Shown piece after piece: positions 30,457 to 38,293 of a stretch of DNA of 64,000 bases. The stretch covers positions 186,001-250,000 of the forward strand of contig NZ_QMEW01000002.1 in assembly GCF_003284965.1 (NCBI RefSeq), given 5' to 3'. Both the position numbers and the translations under genes were made by a program. How positions within the stretch are numbered: the stretch's first letter is position 1; every line of letters starts with the position of its first letter. The DNA comes from Mycolicibacterium sp. GF69 (GTDB taxonomy: Bacteria > Actinomycetota > Actinomycetes > Mycobacteriales > Mycobacteriaceae). A model generated the notes under the pieces. That model had not been told where the DNA came from, made no database searches, and saw nothing but the letters and a program-made list of their open reading frames with translations.

Positions 30457-30972
30457 TTGGACGACCCGGAAGCGACCGTGATGCGGGTGCTCTATGCGGA
30501 GCACGCCGCCGCGCTCTGGCGATATGCGGTGCGGTTGACGGGCGACGCGGCCCGTGCGGAGGATGTCGTGCAGGAGACGTTACTGCGTGCATGGCGCCAC
30601 CCGGAGGTGACGGCCGACGGCTCGAGGCCGGCGCGGGCCTGGCTGTACACCGTGGCCCGCAACCTGATCATCGACGAACGGCGCAGCGCGCGGTTCCGCA
30701 GTGAGTCCGGCGTCGCCGACATAGAGGTCACCGCGGACCGCGCCGGGCCCGACGAGGTGGAGGCGGCGTTGGACCGGATGATGCTTGGCGAAGCCATCGG
30801 CGACCTGTCGCAGGAACATCGCGCGGTCATCAGCCGCGCCTACTACCAGGGTTGGACCACCGCGCAGATCGCGGCCGACCTGCACATCGCGGAGGGGACC
30901 GTGAAATCGCGACTGCACTATGGGGTGCGAGCGCTGAAGCTGCGGCTGGAGGAGATGGGGGTGACGCGATGA
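30457..30972 (+). CDS. sigL: ECF RNA polymerase sigma factor SigL
   Basis: A 171-residue ECF sigma factor. Region 2 includes LYAEHAAALWRYAVRLTGD and AEDVVQETLLRAWRHPE. Region 4 has LSQEHRAVISRAYYQGWTTAQIA with the helix-turn-helix HIAEGTVKSRLHYGVRALK. Identity as SigL rests on close similarity to the M. tuberculosis protein as remembered and on the secY-adk-map-sigL-rslA order. I prefer TTG 30457 (6 nt after GGAGG). TTG 30451 or ATG 30481 are alternatives. The stop overlaps rslA. Confidence 0.92.
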   Translation: MDDPEATVMRVLYAEHAAALWRYAVRLTGDAARAEDVVQETLLRAWRHPEVTADGSRPARAWLYTVARNLIIDERRSARFRSESGVADIEVTADRAGPDEVEAALDRMMLGEAIGDLSQEHRAVISRAYYQGWTTAQIAADLHIAEGTVKSRLHYGVRALKLRLEEMGVTR

Positions 30973-31688
30973 CGGCATTCGAACCCTCTCTCGGCCGAGC
31001 GGACGACGATGCTTACGCGACGTGGGATGCCGCCTACGTCCTGGGGTCGCTCTCCAGCGAGGAGCGTCGCCGGTACGAGGCGCATCTTGCGGGGTGCGCA
31101 CGTTGCACGGCCGCGGTCGCCGAGCTGAGCGGCATCCCCGCGCTGTTGAGCAAGGTGAGCTCTGAGGACTTCGAAGAGTCCGACGTGGCACCGGCCGAAC
31201 CGCCCCCGCAGCTCCTAGACGGACTGCTGGACTCGGTGCGTGCGCGACGCCGACGGTCGCGCTGGGTGGCCTCCGCCGCGATCGGCTTGGCCGCGGCGCT
31301 GCTGGCGGTCGGTATCGGGATCGCGGTGCGGCCGCAGACTTTAGCGCCCGGCACACCTTTGCAAGCGTCGGGTCAGCACGCGGAGATGACCAAGGTGTCG
31401 GCGACGCCGATCAACGCGACCGTGTCGATGACGGGTTTCGGTTGGGGCACCCGCATCGACATGGCATGCACCTACGGTGACTGGGGCCAGCGTGACGCAC
31501 CGCCGCAGAACCTGGCGATGGTTGTCGTCGGCCGAGACGGCAGCCACAACGAGGTGGCCACGTGGCTGGGTCTTTCCGGCGCCACCGCGCTGCCGAGCGC
31601 GAACACCCCGATGCAGATGGACGAAATAGCTGCCGTGCAACTGGTTTCGGTCCAGTCCGGCGACGTGCTTCTCGAACATTCGATGTGA
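30969..31688 (+). CDS. rslA: Zinc anti-sigma factor RslA
   Basis: A 239-residue single-pass membrane protein. The cytosolic N-terminal domain carries the zinc anti-sigma signature H-x3-C-x2-C in HLAGCARC (His39, Cys43, Cys46). A transmembrane helix spans about residues 98-120. The external domain is about 115 residues. RslA holds SigL inactive and releases it on oxidation or zinc loss (known for M. tuberculosis). The ATG overlaps the sigL stop. Confidence 0.92.
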   Translation: MTAFEPSLGRADDDAYATWDAAYVLGSLSSEERRRYEAHLAGCARCTAAVAELSGIPALLSKVSSEDFEESDVAPAEPPPQLLDGLLDSVRARRRRSRWVASAAIGLAAALLAVGIGIAVRPQTLAPGTPLQASGQHAEMTKVSATPINATVSMTGFGWGTRIDMACTYGDWGQRDAPPQNLAMVVVGRDGSHNEVATWLGLSGATALPSANTPMQMDEIAAVQLVSVQSGDVLLEHSM

Positions 31689-31702
31689 AATCTCTTCACG
31701 GT

Positions 31703-31730
31703 TGAACTCAACCGCCGCGCGCTCCGTGTC
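31703..31730 (+). promoter_or_regulatory. Predicted SigL-type promoter of the downstream accessory operon
   Basis: TGAACT (31703-31708), a 16-nt spacer and CGTGTC (31725-31730) match the sigL promoter layout with one -35 mismatch. It lies 28 nt before the ThDP enzyme start. This ties the operon to SigL by inference. Confidence 0.6.
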
Positions 31731-31758
31731 ACTCCTGAAGTCCGAAAGCGGGTGAGCC

Positions 31759-33465
31759 ATGGGGTATCGCGTCGTCGACCACATCGTCGACCATCTGGCG
31801 GGAATCGGTGTCGAGTTCATCTTCGGTGTCGACGGTGCCAACATCGAAGATGTCTACGATGCAGCGTTTTACCGTGCCGGCATCACCGCGGTGCTCGCCA
31901 AGCACGAGTTCTCCGCCGCCACGATGGCCGACGGATACAGTCGCGGCGGCAGCGGCCTCGGCGTGGTGATCGCGACCTCGGGCGGCGGCGCGCTGAACAC
32001 CGTGCCGGCACTGGGCGAGTCGCTCGCCAGCCGGGTGCCGGTGTTGGCGTTGATCGGGCAGCCGCCGACTGCGCTCGACGGGCAAGGCGCGTTCCAGGAC
32101 ACCAGCGGCCGCAACGGGGCGCTCGACGCGCACGCGTTGTTCTCCACTGTGTCGGTGCACTGTCGACGTGTGCTGGCCCCGGATGGCATCCTGACCGCAC
32201 TGCCGGCGGCGATCGCGGCCGCGCGTACCTTGCGGGGGCCGTCGGTACTGTTGCTGCCCAAGAACATTCAGCAGTCAGTGGTGGCGTTCAACGGTGGCGC
32301 AGACACCGGCCGGTGGTCCGATGTGCGGCCCGGCGATCCGCAGGCCATCGCGCGAGCCCTGCGGCGGACGGCCGGTCCCGTCACGATCATCGCCGGGGAG
32401 CAGGTTGCGCGCGACGACGCGCGGGGTGAGCTCGAGGCGCTGCGGGCGGTGGTGCGGGCCCGGGTGGCCACGGTGCCCGACGGGAAGGACGTTGCGGGCA
32501 CACCGGGTTTGGGCTCGTCTTCGGCGCTGGGTGTGACCGGCGTGATGGGGAATCCAAGCATCGCGGCGGCGGTTGCGGACAGCGGGCTGTGCCTGCTGGT
32601 GGGAACGCGGATGAGCGTGACCGCGCGCGCCGGGCTCGACGACGCCCTGGCTTCGGTTCCGGTGTTTTCGATCGGTTCCGCGCCACCGTATCTCGCCTGC
32701 ACCCACATCCACACCGACGATCTTCGGGGCACGCTTTCCACACTGACCGCGGCGCTCTCGGGGAGCGGGCGACCCCCGCACGTGCGAGTGCCCGATGCGG
32801 TGACCCGCACCGAATTGCGGCCGCCGGCGCACCACGGACCTGGTATCCGGTACCGCGATGCGATGGCCGCGCTCGATGCGGCGCTGCCCGACGGCGTCGA
32901 CATAGTGGTCGACGCCGGCAACATCGGTGCTGCGGCGATCCACCACCTGCCGGCGCGGCGCGGCGGACGGTTCATCGCCGCGCTCGGCATGGGAGGGATG
33001 GGATACAGCTTCGGCGCAGGGATCGGGATGTGCTTCGGACGTGGCAGGCGAACGGTGGTCATCGCGGGTGACGGCAGTTTCCTCATGCACGGCATGGAGA
33101 TTCACACCGCGCGCGAGTACGGCCTGCCGGTGACGTTTTTGCTGTTCGACAACCACGCCCACGCGATGTGCGCCACCCGCGAGCAGCTGTTCTACGGCGG
33201 CCGCTACAGCTACAACCGGTTCGGCCCGAGCCGCCTCGGGGCGGGGCTGGGCGCGATGTTCCCCGGGCTGCCGGCGACGGACGTCGACGACATCGCCTCG
33301 CTGCCCGCCGCACTGATCGCCGCGCTCGAGACGGACGGTCCGGCGGTCGTCAGCGCCGAATGTTGCGCCGACGAGGTTCCGCCGTTTTCGGCGTTTCTCG
33401 ACGGCCCAGTCAGCAAATCATCTGTCGCAGAGGAGATCCAGCACCATGTCGCTATCCGCACTTGA
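31759..33465 (+). CDS. Thiamine-diphosphate-dependent enzyme (acetolactate synthase/decarboxylase superfamily)
   Basis: A 568-residue ThDP enzyme with PYR, central and PP domains. The PYR domain has the catalytic glutamate in VLAKHEFSA (Glu50). The PP domain has the metal/ThDP motif GDGS (437-440) followed by the ligand Asn465 in LLFDNHAH. Members ligate or decarboxylate 2-oxo acids. Real acetolactate synthase is ruled unlikely by the context: no small subunit and no branched-chain genes are nearby. Downstream genes overlap it, so it is the first gene of a tight operon. Product is unknown. Confidence 0.85.
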   Translation: MGYRVVDHIVDHLAGIGVEFIFGVDGANIEDVYDAAFYRAGITAVLAKHEFSAATMADGYSRGGSGLGVVIATSGGGALNTVPALGESLASRVPVLALIGQPPTALDGQGAFQDTSGRNGALDAHALFSTVSVHCRRVLAPDGILTALPAAIAAARTLRGPSVLLLPKNIQQSVVAFNGGADTGRWSDVRPGDPQAIARALRRTAGPVTIIAGEQVARDDARGELEALRAVVRARVATVPDGKDVAGTPGLGSSSALGVTGVMGNPSIAAAVADSGLCLLVGTRMSVTARAGLDDALASVPVFSIGSAPPYLACTHIHTDDLRGTLSTLTAALSGSGRPPHVRVPDAVTRTELRPPAHHGPGIRYRDAMAALDAALPDGVDIVVDAGNIGAAAIHHLPARRGGRFIAALGMGGMGYSFGAGIGMCFGRGRRTVVIAGDGSFLMHGMEIHTAREYGLPVTFLLFDNHAHAMCATREQLFYGGRYSYNRFGPSRLGAGLGAMFPGLPATDVDDIASLPAALIAALETDGPAVVSAECCADEVPPFSAFLDGPVSKSSVAEEIQHHVAIRT

Positions 33466-34111
33466 CGACATCACCGCCCACCGGGGCACCGGCGAACCGC
33501 TGGACGGCCTGATACGCGTCGAGACGTCACCGCGCGAAGACGCCACGCCGATCATCATGGAGATGATGCGGTCGGTCTATCCGCACGACTACGTCTACGG
33601 CGAGTACTGCACCGTCAACGACTACATCGACTGCCCACCCGACGAGTTGTTCGAGTACCTCGCCGACACGCGGTGCCTCGAGGAGTGGACGTACAGCCTG
33701 CGCGGTTTCACCCCCACCGAAGAACCGGGTCTGTGGTTGGCGTACGACCGATTGGGTTCTCAGACAAAGATTTTCACCCGTACGGTGGCCAACGAGGCGG
33801 CCATGACCGTGGATTACCACTGTGCCTGGGATCAGGGTAGGCACCTGTGGATGATCTACCTGATGCGCATCATCGATGCGCAGGTCGTGTTCGACAAGCC
33901 CGGTTCGGTGGTGTTGTGGACCAACTGTCACCACCCCTTCTACGAGCGCAACCCCTACCCGGAGACGGCCCCACCCGATCGACCGGTCTGGGTCGGTGAC
34001 TTCTGGGACATGTTCGGCCCCGGCCACCTGCTCGAGTTGCGCAATCTCAAGGCCATCGCCGAGTACCGCCACCGCAACGGCCTCGCCGTAACCCCCGACT
34101 GGATGAGATGA
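33446..34111 (+). CDS. SRPBCC/START-like domain protein
   Basis: A 221-residue protein. The motif YIDCPPDELFEYLADTRCLEEWTYSLRG is characteristic of the SRPBCC fold (polyketide cyclase, START, Bet v1 proteins), and HCAWDQGRHLWMIYLMRI continues the sheet. It begins 20 nt inside the ThDP gene. Relatives bind hydrophobic ligands or act as cyclases/aromatases, so a role in binding or shaping an intermediate of this pathway is plausible but not shown. Confidence 0.7.
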   Translation: MSLSALDDITAHRGTGEPLDGLIRVETSPREDATPIIMEMMRSVYPHDYVYGEYCTVNDYIDCPPDELFEYLADTRCLEEWTYSLRGFTPTEEPGLWLAYDRLGSQTKIFTRTVANEAAMTVDYHCAWDQGRHLWMIYLMRIIDAQVVFDKPGSVVLWTNCHHPFYERNPYPETAPPDRPVWVGDFWDMFGPGHLLELRNLKAIAEYRHRNGLAVTPDWMR

Positions 34112-35123
34112 GCCCGATGACCGTCAGCCTTCTGGATGTCTCGACGTACCTGCCCGGCGAGCCGATCGGCGCCGAATATTATGCGCAGTTCGCCGAATCC
34201 GACGATCTGCGCGACAACCTGATGTTTCGCGCGCCCAGATACCGGCACCACGTCGCGCCCGACGAGACGGCCGTCGACATGGTCGAGCGTGCAACGGCCG
34301 GCCTGATCGAGCGTCACGGGCACGACGCGATAGCCGGCGCGGACGTGTTGATCACCCACACCCAGCTGCCTGACATGCCCTTCTAGGCGGCGGCGGCGCG
34401 ATGGCGCACCGACTCGGCATGAAGCCGGCCTGGGTGCTCGATCTGCACAACGGCGGCTGCGCGGCGTTCGTGCTGGGCCTTCAGGTGGCGCGCCAACTGC
34501 TGTCGTCGGGGGCGGGCCACACGGCGCTGATCGCAGTCGCGCAGAACGCCGCCGGACAGGTGTTCGACCAACCGGGGGTGCGGCGCAAGGCACAGGCGTC
34601 GGTGCCCGGCGACGGTGCGGCCGTCGGCCTGGTGACGGTGTCCGAGCAGTCGCCGATCCTCGGCGTCGAATGTCGCACCTACGGTGAATTCGCCGGAGAT
34701 ATGACGATCGCGGCCGACCCGCCGCGCAAGTGGTGGCAGCCGGGCCCGGGGGAGGGCTACATCGGCTTCACCGAAAGCAAGATCACCAAGGTGCTCGCGC
34801 GGGGCAACCGGCAGGTGCCCGAGGTGTCGTACGCGGTGTGCGATCAGATCGGCGTGAAACCCCGGGACCTCGACCTGTTTGTCACAAACCAGCCGAACCG
34901 GGTGTTCCTGCGGAACTGGCGGGAAGCGCTCGAGCTTCCGGCTGAACGGCACGTCGACACGTTCGAAGACTGCGGCAACCTGTTCGCCGCGGCCATCCCG
35001 ATCAACTTCGACCGCGCGGTCCGCAGCGGCCGGCTCGAGAGGGGCGACGTTGTGCTGATGGCCGCGTTCGCCCATGCCGGTGACTTCGCGGGCGCGGCCG
35101 CCGTGCGGTGGGGCGGCTCATGA
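34108..35123 (+). pseudogene. KAS III-like acyltransferase interrupted by a frameshift
   Basis: Two adjacent frames encode one thiolase-fold protein of about 338 residues. The first (34108-34386) begins SLLDVSTYLPGEPIGAEYY and ends LPDMPF at TAG 34384. The second, in the -1 frame, continues GGGGAMAHRLGMKPAWVLDLHNGGCAAF with the nucleophile cysteine. Adding one base (TA[C]GGC) joins them perfectly. In the second frame, the position of the usual His of H-Q-A-N reads TNQPNR (Asn), while the later CGNLFAAAIP keeps the asparagine. This suggests a non-decarboxylating acyltransferase. It may be a true lesion or a sequence error. Confidence 0.75.
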
Positions 35124-36187
35124 CCGATCCGAGCCGGAGCGAAGCCACCGCCGTTGACGCGCTGCCCACTGCGATGAATCCGATGGCGCTGTCGCTCAAC
35201 GAGAACCCGTTTCCGCCGCTGCCCTCGGTGCGATCGGCGCTGAGCGCCTCGATCGAGGCGGCCAACCGGTATCCGGAGTATCTGCCCGAACGGCTGCGGT
35301 CATTGATCGCCGCGCGCATCGGTCTGCGCGACGAACAGGTCGTGATCGGCGCCGGCGCGACCGGGGTGATCATGCAAGTACTGCACGCGGTCACCAGTCC
35401 CGGCGACACGATCGTGCTGAGTTCGCCGACGTTCGACGGGTATCCGATCTTCGCGCAGATGGCCCGGCTGAAATCGGTCGCCGTCGCGCTCGACGCGCAC
35501 GGTCACCACGATCTCGATGCGATGGCAGCGGCCGCGGCGGACGCCAGGGTCGTGGTGGTGTGCCGGCCCCACAATCCGACCGGCACCGTCGAACCCGCCG
35601 CCGACTTGGAGCGGTTCCTGCGTCGGGTACCGCGGGACACCGTGGTGCTGCTCGACGAGGCCTATGCCGAGTTTCTGGGGTCGGAGTGCCGCATTGACAC
35701 CGTCGAACTGATCGCGCGGCATGCGAATGTCGTGGTACTGCGGACGTTTTCGAAGGCGTACGGGCTGGCCGGGCTTCGCATCGGCTACGGCTTCTGCGCC
35801 CCCGGGCTGGCCCGCCGCCTGTGGAGCATGCAGCTGCCGTTCGGCGTCGCGATCACCGCGCTCGTCGCGGTGGCGGCATCTTTCGACGCGGAAGCCGAGT
35901 TGCGCAAACGCATCCGAATGATCACCAGCGAGCGCCGCTACCTGCGGATGCGGTTGCGGTCGATGGGGGCGTACAGCACCGAGAGCAACGCCAACTTCGT
36001 GTACGTCCCGGGGCGCGGGCATTACTGGCGAGAGGTGTTCGAGACGAACGGACTGCGCGCCCGGCATTACACCGACGGCGGCGTGCGCATCACCGTGGGC
36101 GACCGCAACTCCACGCGCGCGGTTGTGGCGGCGGTGGCCCAAGCCATGCGCGCAAATTCGCGGACCGCGTCGACGGATGCGGTATGA
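35120..36187 (+). CDS. PLP-dependent aminotransferase, class I/II, HisC-like
   Basis: A 355-residue fold-type I enzyme. SLNENPFPPLPSV near residue 25 is the HisC-type substrate motif, RPHNPTGTVEP and LLDEAYAEFLG bind PLP, and RTFSKAYGLAGLRIGYG holds the Schiff-base lysine (Lys212). The ATG at 35120 overlaps the KAS-like stop. Although it resembles histidinol-phosphate aminotransferase, the operon context suggests transfer of an amino group to a pathway intermediate. Confidence 0.87.
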   Translation: MTDPSRSEATAVDALPTAMNPMALSLNENPFPPLPSVRSALSASIEAANRYPEYLPERLRSLIAARIGLRDEQVVIGAGATGVIMQVLHAVTSPGDTIVLSSPTFDGYPIFAQMARLKSVAVALDAHGHHDLDAMAAAAADARVVVVCRPHNPTGTVEPAADLERFLRRVPRDTVVLLDEAYAEFLGSECRIDTVELIARHANVVVLRTFSKAYGLAGLRIGYGFCAPGLARRLWSMQLPFGVAITALVAVAASFDAEAELRKRIRMITSERRYLRMRLRSMGAYSTESNANFVYVPGRGHYWREVFETNGLRARHYTDGGVRITVGDRNSTRAVVAAVAQAMRANSRTASTDAV

Positions 36188-36193
36188 AGAGGC

Positions 36194-36715
36194 GTGCCCC
36201 CGGAAGCGTCGCGACCGCCGTCGCAAGACGACGGCGACCCGATCGCGCTCGCGCGGGCCAACTGGGAGCGTTCCGGCTGGGGTGAGGTTGCCGACGGCAT
36301 GGTCGCGGTGACGTCGGTGATGCGGGCCCATCAGATCCTGCTGGCCCGCGTCGAGAGCGCACTGCGGCCCTACGATCTGAGCTTTTCGCGGTTCGAGTTG
36401 CTGCGGCTGTTGGCGTTCAGCCGCAACGGCGCATTGCCGATCACCAAGGCGTCCGACCGGTTGCAGGTGCACGTCACCAGCGTCACCCACGCGATCCGTC
36501 GCCTGGAGGCCGACGGGCTGGTCGAGCGGATCCCACATCCCACCGACGGGCGCACCACGCTGGTGCGGATCACCGACCTCGGTCGCTCGACCGTCGAGGA
36601 CGCCACCGTGACGCTGAACAACGAGGTTTTCGCCGACATCGGGATGTCGGCCGCCCAGTCCCAGGCGCTGGCCGACTCGATCCAGACGCTGCGCCACAAC
36701 TCGGGCGACTTCTGA
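36194..36715 (+). CDS. MarR-family regulator (Rv0737-like)
   Basis: A 173-residue MarR winged-helix protein: SFSRFELLRLLAF, then ITKASDRLQVHVTSVTHAIRRLEADGLVER as recognition region and wing (HPTDGRTTLVRIT). It starts 6 nt after the aminotransferase. In M. tuberculosis a MarR gene (Rv0737, from memory) directly follows rslA, so the four upstream genes look inserted between rslA and this regulator. Confidence 0.85.
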   Translation: MPPEASRPPSQDDGDPIALARANWERSGWGEVADGMVAVTSVMRAHQILLARVESALRPYDLSFSRFELLRLLAFSRNGALPITKASDRLQVHVTSVTHAIRRLEADGLVERIPHPTDGRTTLVRITDLGRSTVEDATVTLNNEVFADIGMSAAQSQALADSIQTLRHNSGDF

Positions 36716-36745
36716 CCGGTCGGCTCGCGTCGGCGGATGCTCGCG

Positions 36746-37696
36746 CTACTTTCGCCGCATGATCCAGTCGCGGAACGATTGCAACCCGGGGTTCAGCGTC
36801 CGCACGAACGCCAGATCGCGCGCCTTCGTGAACCGTTCCGAATCCTCGGCGTAGTACTGGAACATATTGCCCATCTCGACGGCACCGGGAAAGTTCAACT
36901 CGCGCAGATCGTCCCAGGCCTGCGGACGGTAGAGTACCGCCTCCCCGTGCAGGGTTGACAGTGCGGCCGCGAACTCGTCGCCGGTCAGGTGGTCACCGGC
37001 GATGCTCACCGTCTTGCCGACGAACTGCGCGCCGCGTTCGAAGATGCCGAGCGCCGTTCGGCCGATGTCGTCGACCGCGATAGCGGCCATCGGTCGGTCC
37101 GCCATCGGCAGTGTCAGCACCAGTTGCCCGTTGGGGTCGCGAACTGGCTGCAGGTCTGCGGTGAAACCCTCGTAGAACCCGGCGGTGCGTAAGAACGTCG
37201 TCGGCACACCGGATTTCGTAAAGTACTGGTCGGCTTCGGCTTTGGCATCGAAGTGCGGCACCTTGTATCGGCCCTCGACTGTCGGTACCCGCTCGTCGTC
37301 GCCAAAGTGGTCGCGGGTGTCCTCGAGCGTGGACCAGATGACGTGCGCCACGCCCGCGGACTTCGCTGCCCGCGCGGCCGTCTCGGCCTGATGTAGTTCG
37401 GATTCCGCACGGCTTCGTGCGGCTTCCTCTTCGGGTGTCCGGTCTGCCCAGTAGTTCGTGACAACGAACGCGCCCTGGGCGCCGTCGAATGCGCGCACCA
37501 TGCTGGCGGTGTCGTAGAGGTCGGCTTCGACTACTTCCGCGCCGATCGCTGCCAGCTGCTGGGCGTTCTTGGACTGCTTGTCGCGCGTCACCGCACGTAC
37601 ACCGAACCTCGCGGACGGATCGGCGAGGATCGCACGGGCCAAACCGCCGCCCTGCTTGCCGGTGGCTCCCACAACCGTGATCACATGCTCGGCCAT
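36746..37696 (-). CDS. NmrA-family NAD(P)-binding protein
   Basis: A 316-residue atypical short-chain dehydrogenase. It has the dinucleotide-binding VVGATGKQGGGLARAIL at the N-terminus and AFVVTNYW near residue 80. The lack of a clear YxxxK suggests redox sensing or a reductase role. The ATG at 37696 is spaced better from GGAG than the ATG at 37700-37702. It is divergent from a MarR gene, with two palindromes between. Confidence 0.82.
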   Translation of the reverse strand: MAEHVITVVGATGKQGGGLARAILADPSARFGVRAVTRDKQSKNAQQLAAIGAEVVEADLYDTASMVRAFDGAQGAFVVTNYWADRTPEEEAARSRAESELHQAETAARAAKSAGVAHVIWSTLEDTRDHFGDDERVPTVEGRYKVPHFDAKAEADQYFTKSGVPTTFLRTAGFYEGFTADLQPVRDPNGQLVLTLPMADRPMAAIAVDDIGRTALGIFERGAQFVGKTVSIAGDHLTGDEFAAALSTLHGEAVLYRPQAWDDLRELNFPGAVEMGNMFQYYAEDSERFTKARDLAFVRTLNPGLQSFRDWIMRRK

Positions 37697-37717
37697 TGTC
37701 ATCTCCTTCGAATTCTA

Positions 37718-37770
37718 GGTTGATACGTCAACCCAACCGAGCGTAACCGCTCGGGTTGATATGTCAACCC
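37718..37770. promoter_or_regulatory. Two MarR-type operators between nmrA-like and marR genes
   Basis: GGTTGATACGTCAACC (37718-37733) and GGGTTGATATGTCAACCC (37753-37770) are near-identical palindromes 35 bp apart. On the plus strand TTGATA (37756-37761), 16 nt, then TAGGAT (37778-37783) form a promoter whose -35 lies in the second palindrome. Autorepression by the adjacent MarR is the obvious model. Confidence 0.7.
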
Positions 37771-37790
37771 AATCCGCTAGGATCGCTTTC

Positions 37791-38267
37791 GTGGCGGACA
37801 AAGGGCGGCTCACCGATGACGAATTGACGGCCTGGCGCGCGTTCGTGTCGATGCGGCACCGGCTCGAGCGCCACCTGGTGTCGCACTTGCAGCGCGACTT
37901 CGGGCTGTCGGACTCCGACTTCGAGATACTGGTCAACCTGTCCGAGGCGCCGAAGGGCCGGTTGCGCGCCTATGAATTGGGCAGAACCACCCACTGGGAG
38001 AAGACCCGGTTGTCGCACCACTTGAGCCGGATGGAAAAGCGCGGGCTGATCCGTCGAGAGGAGTCTGCGGCCCGCTACCCCGACATCGTGCTGACCAAAG
38101 CAGGGCGCGATGCGATCAAGGCGTCGGCGCCGGCCAACGCCGCGCGGGTGCGTGAGCTGTTCATCGACGTACTCGGCCCCGAGCGCCTGGCGGCATTGCG
38201 TGAAGCGTCGGAGGATGTGCTCGCCGCCATCGACGATCACCTAGCGACCGAGTGCACGCTCGATTGA
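37791..38267 (+). CDS. MarR-family regulator
   Basis: A 158-residue MarR protein: LSDSDFEILVNLSEAPKGRLRAYEL and HWEKTRLSHHLSRMEKRGLIRREES form the winged helix. GTG 37791 is chosen since TAGGAT lies 7 nt upstream, predicting a leaderless transcript. An in-frame ATG at 37761 would fall inside the operator. It likely represses itself and the divergent NmrA-like gene. Confidence 0.85.
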   Translation: MADKGRLTDDELTAWRAFVSMRHRLERHLVSHLQRDFGLSDSDFEILVNLSEAPKGRLRAYELGRTTHWEKTRLSHHLSRMEKRGLIRREESAARYPDIVLTKAGRDAIKASAPANAARVRELFIDVLGPERLAALREASEDVLAAIDDHLATECTLD

Positions 38268-38293
38268 CCAAACCGGCCTGCGAGACGGTCACC

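Noticed and set aside
31759..33465. ThDP enzyme as the housekeeping acetolactate synthase IlvB
   Set aside because: No regulatory subunit or ilv genes are adjacent, and the operon context is different; assigned only to the superfamily.
34366..34400. Programmed -1 frameshift in the KAS III-like gene
   Set aside because: No X-XXY-YYZ slippery heptamer precedes the TAG, so a simple base loss or sequence error is more likely. Not excluded experimentally.
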